Assembly: GCA_963707895.1 (NCBI GenBank)
Contig: CAVPRS010000003.1
Span: 1-64,000 of the forward strand
Direction: 5' to 3'
Length of the DNA stretch: 64,000 nt
From: Fodinibacter sp963707895
Lineage (GTDB): Bacteria > Actinomycetota > Actinomycetes > Actinomycetales > Dermatophilaceae
In this document: piece after piece, positions 63,051-64,000 of the stretch
Numbering within the stretch: the stretch's first letter is position 1
How the letters are laid out: each line of letters begins with the position of its first letter
Made by a program: the position numbers and the translations under genes
The notes under the pieces: generated by a model
What the model was told of the DNA's origin: nothing
Databases searched by the model: none
The model's input: the letters and a program-made list of their open reading frames with translations, nothing else

Positions 63051-63899
63051 ATGTCGCTCACCATCGTGGCCTTCCACGCACATCCCGACGACGAGGCGCT
63101 GCTCACCGCGGGCACGATGGCGCGCGCCGCGGCCGAGGGCCACCGCGTGGTGCTGGTGCTCGCGACCGACGGTGGGGCGGGCCTGGCGGCGGCCGAGCTG
63201 AGCGACGACGGCGGTCTCGGTGAGCGCCGCCTGGAGGAGGCGCGGCGATCCTCCGAGGCGCTGGGTGTGGCCCGGGTCGAGTGGCTCGGCTACGCCGACA
63301 GCGGCAGCGGGCCCGAGCCCGAGCCCGACCTGCCGGGGGTCGTGCGGTTCTGCCGGGCACCGGTCGAGGAGGCCGCCGAGCGGCTCGCGGCCGTGCTCAG
63401 CACCGAGCGGGCCGACCTGCTCCTGTCCTACGACGCCAACGGGGGCTACGGGCACCGCGACCACGTGCGCGTGCACGCGGTCGGCGCGCGGGCCGCGGAG
63501 ATCGCCGGCACCCCGCGGGTGCTCGAGGCCACGGTGCCGCGCGACACGATCGTGCGGGCGGTACGGGCGGTGGGCCGGGTCTACCGCTTCCCCGCCGAGT
63601 TCGACCCGACGTCGTTCGAGCGGGCCTTCTCCGCCCGCTCCGAGATCACCCACCGGGTCGACGTGCGCAGGTTCGCCCGGGCCAAGCGGGAGTCGATGCG
63701 AGCGCACGCGTCGCAGGCCACCGGCGGTGGCGCGGCATCCGTGGGCGACGGCGGCCAGACGGGCGACCGCACCCTCGCGGCCTTCCTGCGCATCCCGCGA
63801 CCGGTCTACGATCTCGTGTTCGGGCGGGAGTGGTTCCGCGACCCCGCCCTTCCGCCGGGGGGACCCGTGCGCACCGACATTGTCGAGGGGGAACGATGA
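63051..63899 (+). CDS. PIG-L/LmbE-type deacetylase
   Basis: A 282-residue zinc N-deacetylase. Metal-binding AFHAHPDDEALLTAGTMA and the second-site GYGHRDHVRVH. Family members remove acetyl from GlcNAc-inositol (MshB) or glycolipids. A hydrophilic insert (MRAHASQATGGGAASVGDGGQ) follows the fold. ATG 63051 lies 36 bases from the divergent glycosyltransferase start, so the two promoters overlap. Confidence 0.9.
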   Translation: MSLTIVAFHAHPDDEALLTAGTMARAAAEGHRVVLVLATDGGAGLAAAELSDDGGLGERRLEEARRSSEALGVARVEWLGYADSGSGPEPEPDLPGVVRFCRAPVEEAAERLAAVLSTERADLLLSYDANGGYGHRDHVRVHAVGARAAEIAGTPRVLEATVPRDTIVRAVRAVGRVYRFPAEFDPTSFERAFSARSEITHRVDVRRFARAKRESMRAHASQATGGGAASVGDGGQTGDRTLAAFLRIPRPVYDLVFGREWFRDPALPPGGPVRTDIVEGER

Positions 63900-64000
63900 C
63901 CGCACGAACCAGGAAGGTCCTGCAGACGGTCATCGGCCTGGGCCTGGCCGCCGCGATGCTGATCTGGGGTCTGCCCTACTTCGCGAAGACCTCGTGGACC
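63896..64000 (+). CDS. Membrane protein start (lysylphosphatidylglycerol-synthase-TM/UPF0104-like), cut by window end
   Basis: ATG 63896 overlaps the PIG-L stop as ATGA. The 35 visible residues are a short basic start (TARTRKVLQ) and a first hydrophobic helix (VIGLGLAAAMLIWGLPYFA). This helix and the GT4/PIG-L context suggest the flippase-like UPF0104 family, but too little is visible to be sure. Confidence 0.55.
   Translation, partial: MTARTRKVLQTVIGLGLAAAMLIWGLPYFAKTSWT

Overview
The window is a 64 kb piece of a very GC-rich actinobacterial chromosome. The codon third positions are almost all G or C. A monomeric NADP isocitrate dehydrogenase, a c-di-AMP riboswitch ahead of an NlpC/P60 hydrolase, a DUF6350-purN-purH block and a PspC-type sensor kinase point to Micrococcales, perhaps an Intrasporangiaceae-like genus; that placement is inference. 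No rRNA, tRNA, IS element, prophage or CRISPR array was recognised.

Layout. 0-14 kb is housekeeping: galK end, riboswitch plus NlpC/P60, xthA, icd (frameshifted), cupin, lipoprotein, aquaporin, ceramidase-like protein, mdh, a frameshifted AbiEi/DUF559-type gene, chaA, folD and a secreted GH6 cellulase with a perfect CelR/CebR operator. 14-38 kb is a catabolic island. 38-64 kb is core again: purH, purN, sucCD, hydrolases, pcrA, a stand-alone LigD-type polymerase, ArfB-like factor, DNA glycosylase, a PspC/kinase/regulator stress module, and a glycosyltransferase/PIG-L/membrane protein group running off the end.

The island is the main interest. It holds a DUF2877-FdrA-DUF1116 operon (the oxamate carbamoyltransferase type of E. 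coli allantoin catabolism), a PucR-type regulator, a UraA-type permease, a three-subunit molybdenum hydroxylase with CoxG, a nitrilase-superfamily amidase, HyuA/HyuB, a CaiB-type CoA transferase, carbamate kinase and a barbiturase/cyanurate-hydrolase-family ring-opening enzyme. I infer an oxidative pyrimidine route: uracil uptake, hydroxylation to barbiturate, ring opening to ureidomalonate, phosphorolytic carbamoyl transfer to give malonamate and carbamoyl phosphate, ATP from carbamate kinase, then deamidation and CoA activation of malonate. A shared promoter-proximal motif (GCA-N5-TGACRRC) lies upstream of hyuA, the CoA transferase, carbamate kinase and the permease, with a variant before the carbamoyltransferase operon.

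Repeats. Five copies of a 75 bp palindromic element sit mostly just after stop codons in a fixed orientation. Three copies of a different 50 bp palindrome lie inside the DUF2877 gene and are all read in the same phase. A 145 bp palindromic array of 30 bp units lies at 33.5 kb.

At least four genes carry single-base frameshifts, mostly one extra G or C, and a fifth is suspected. A draft-assembly artefact is therefore a live explanation for the broken reading frames.
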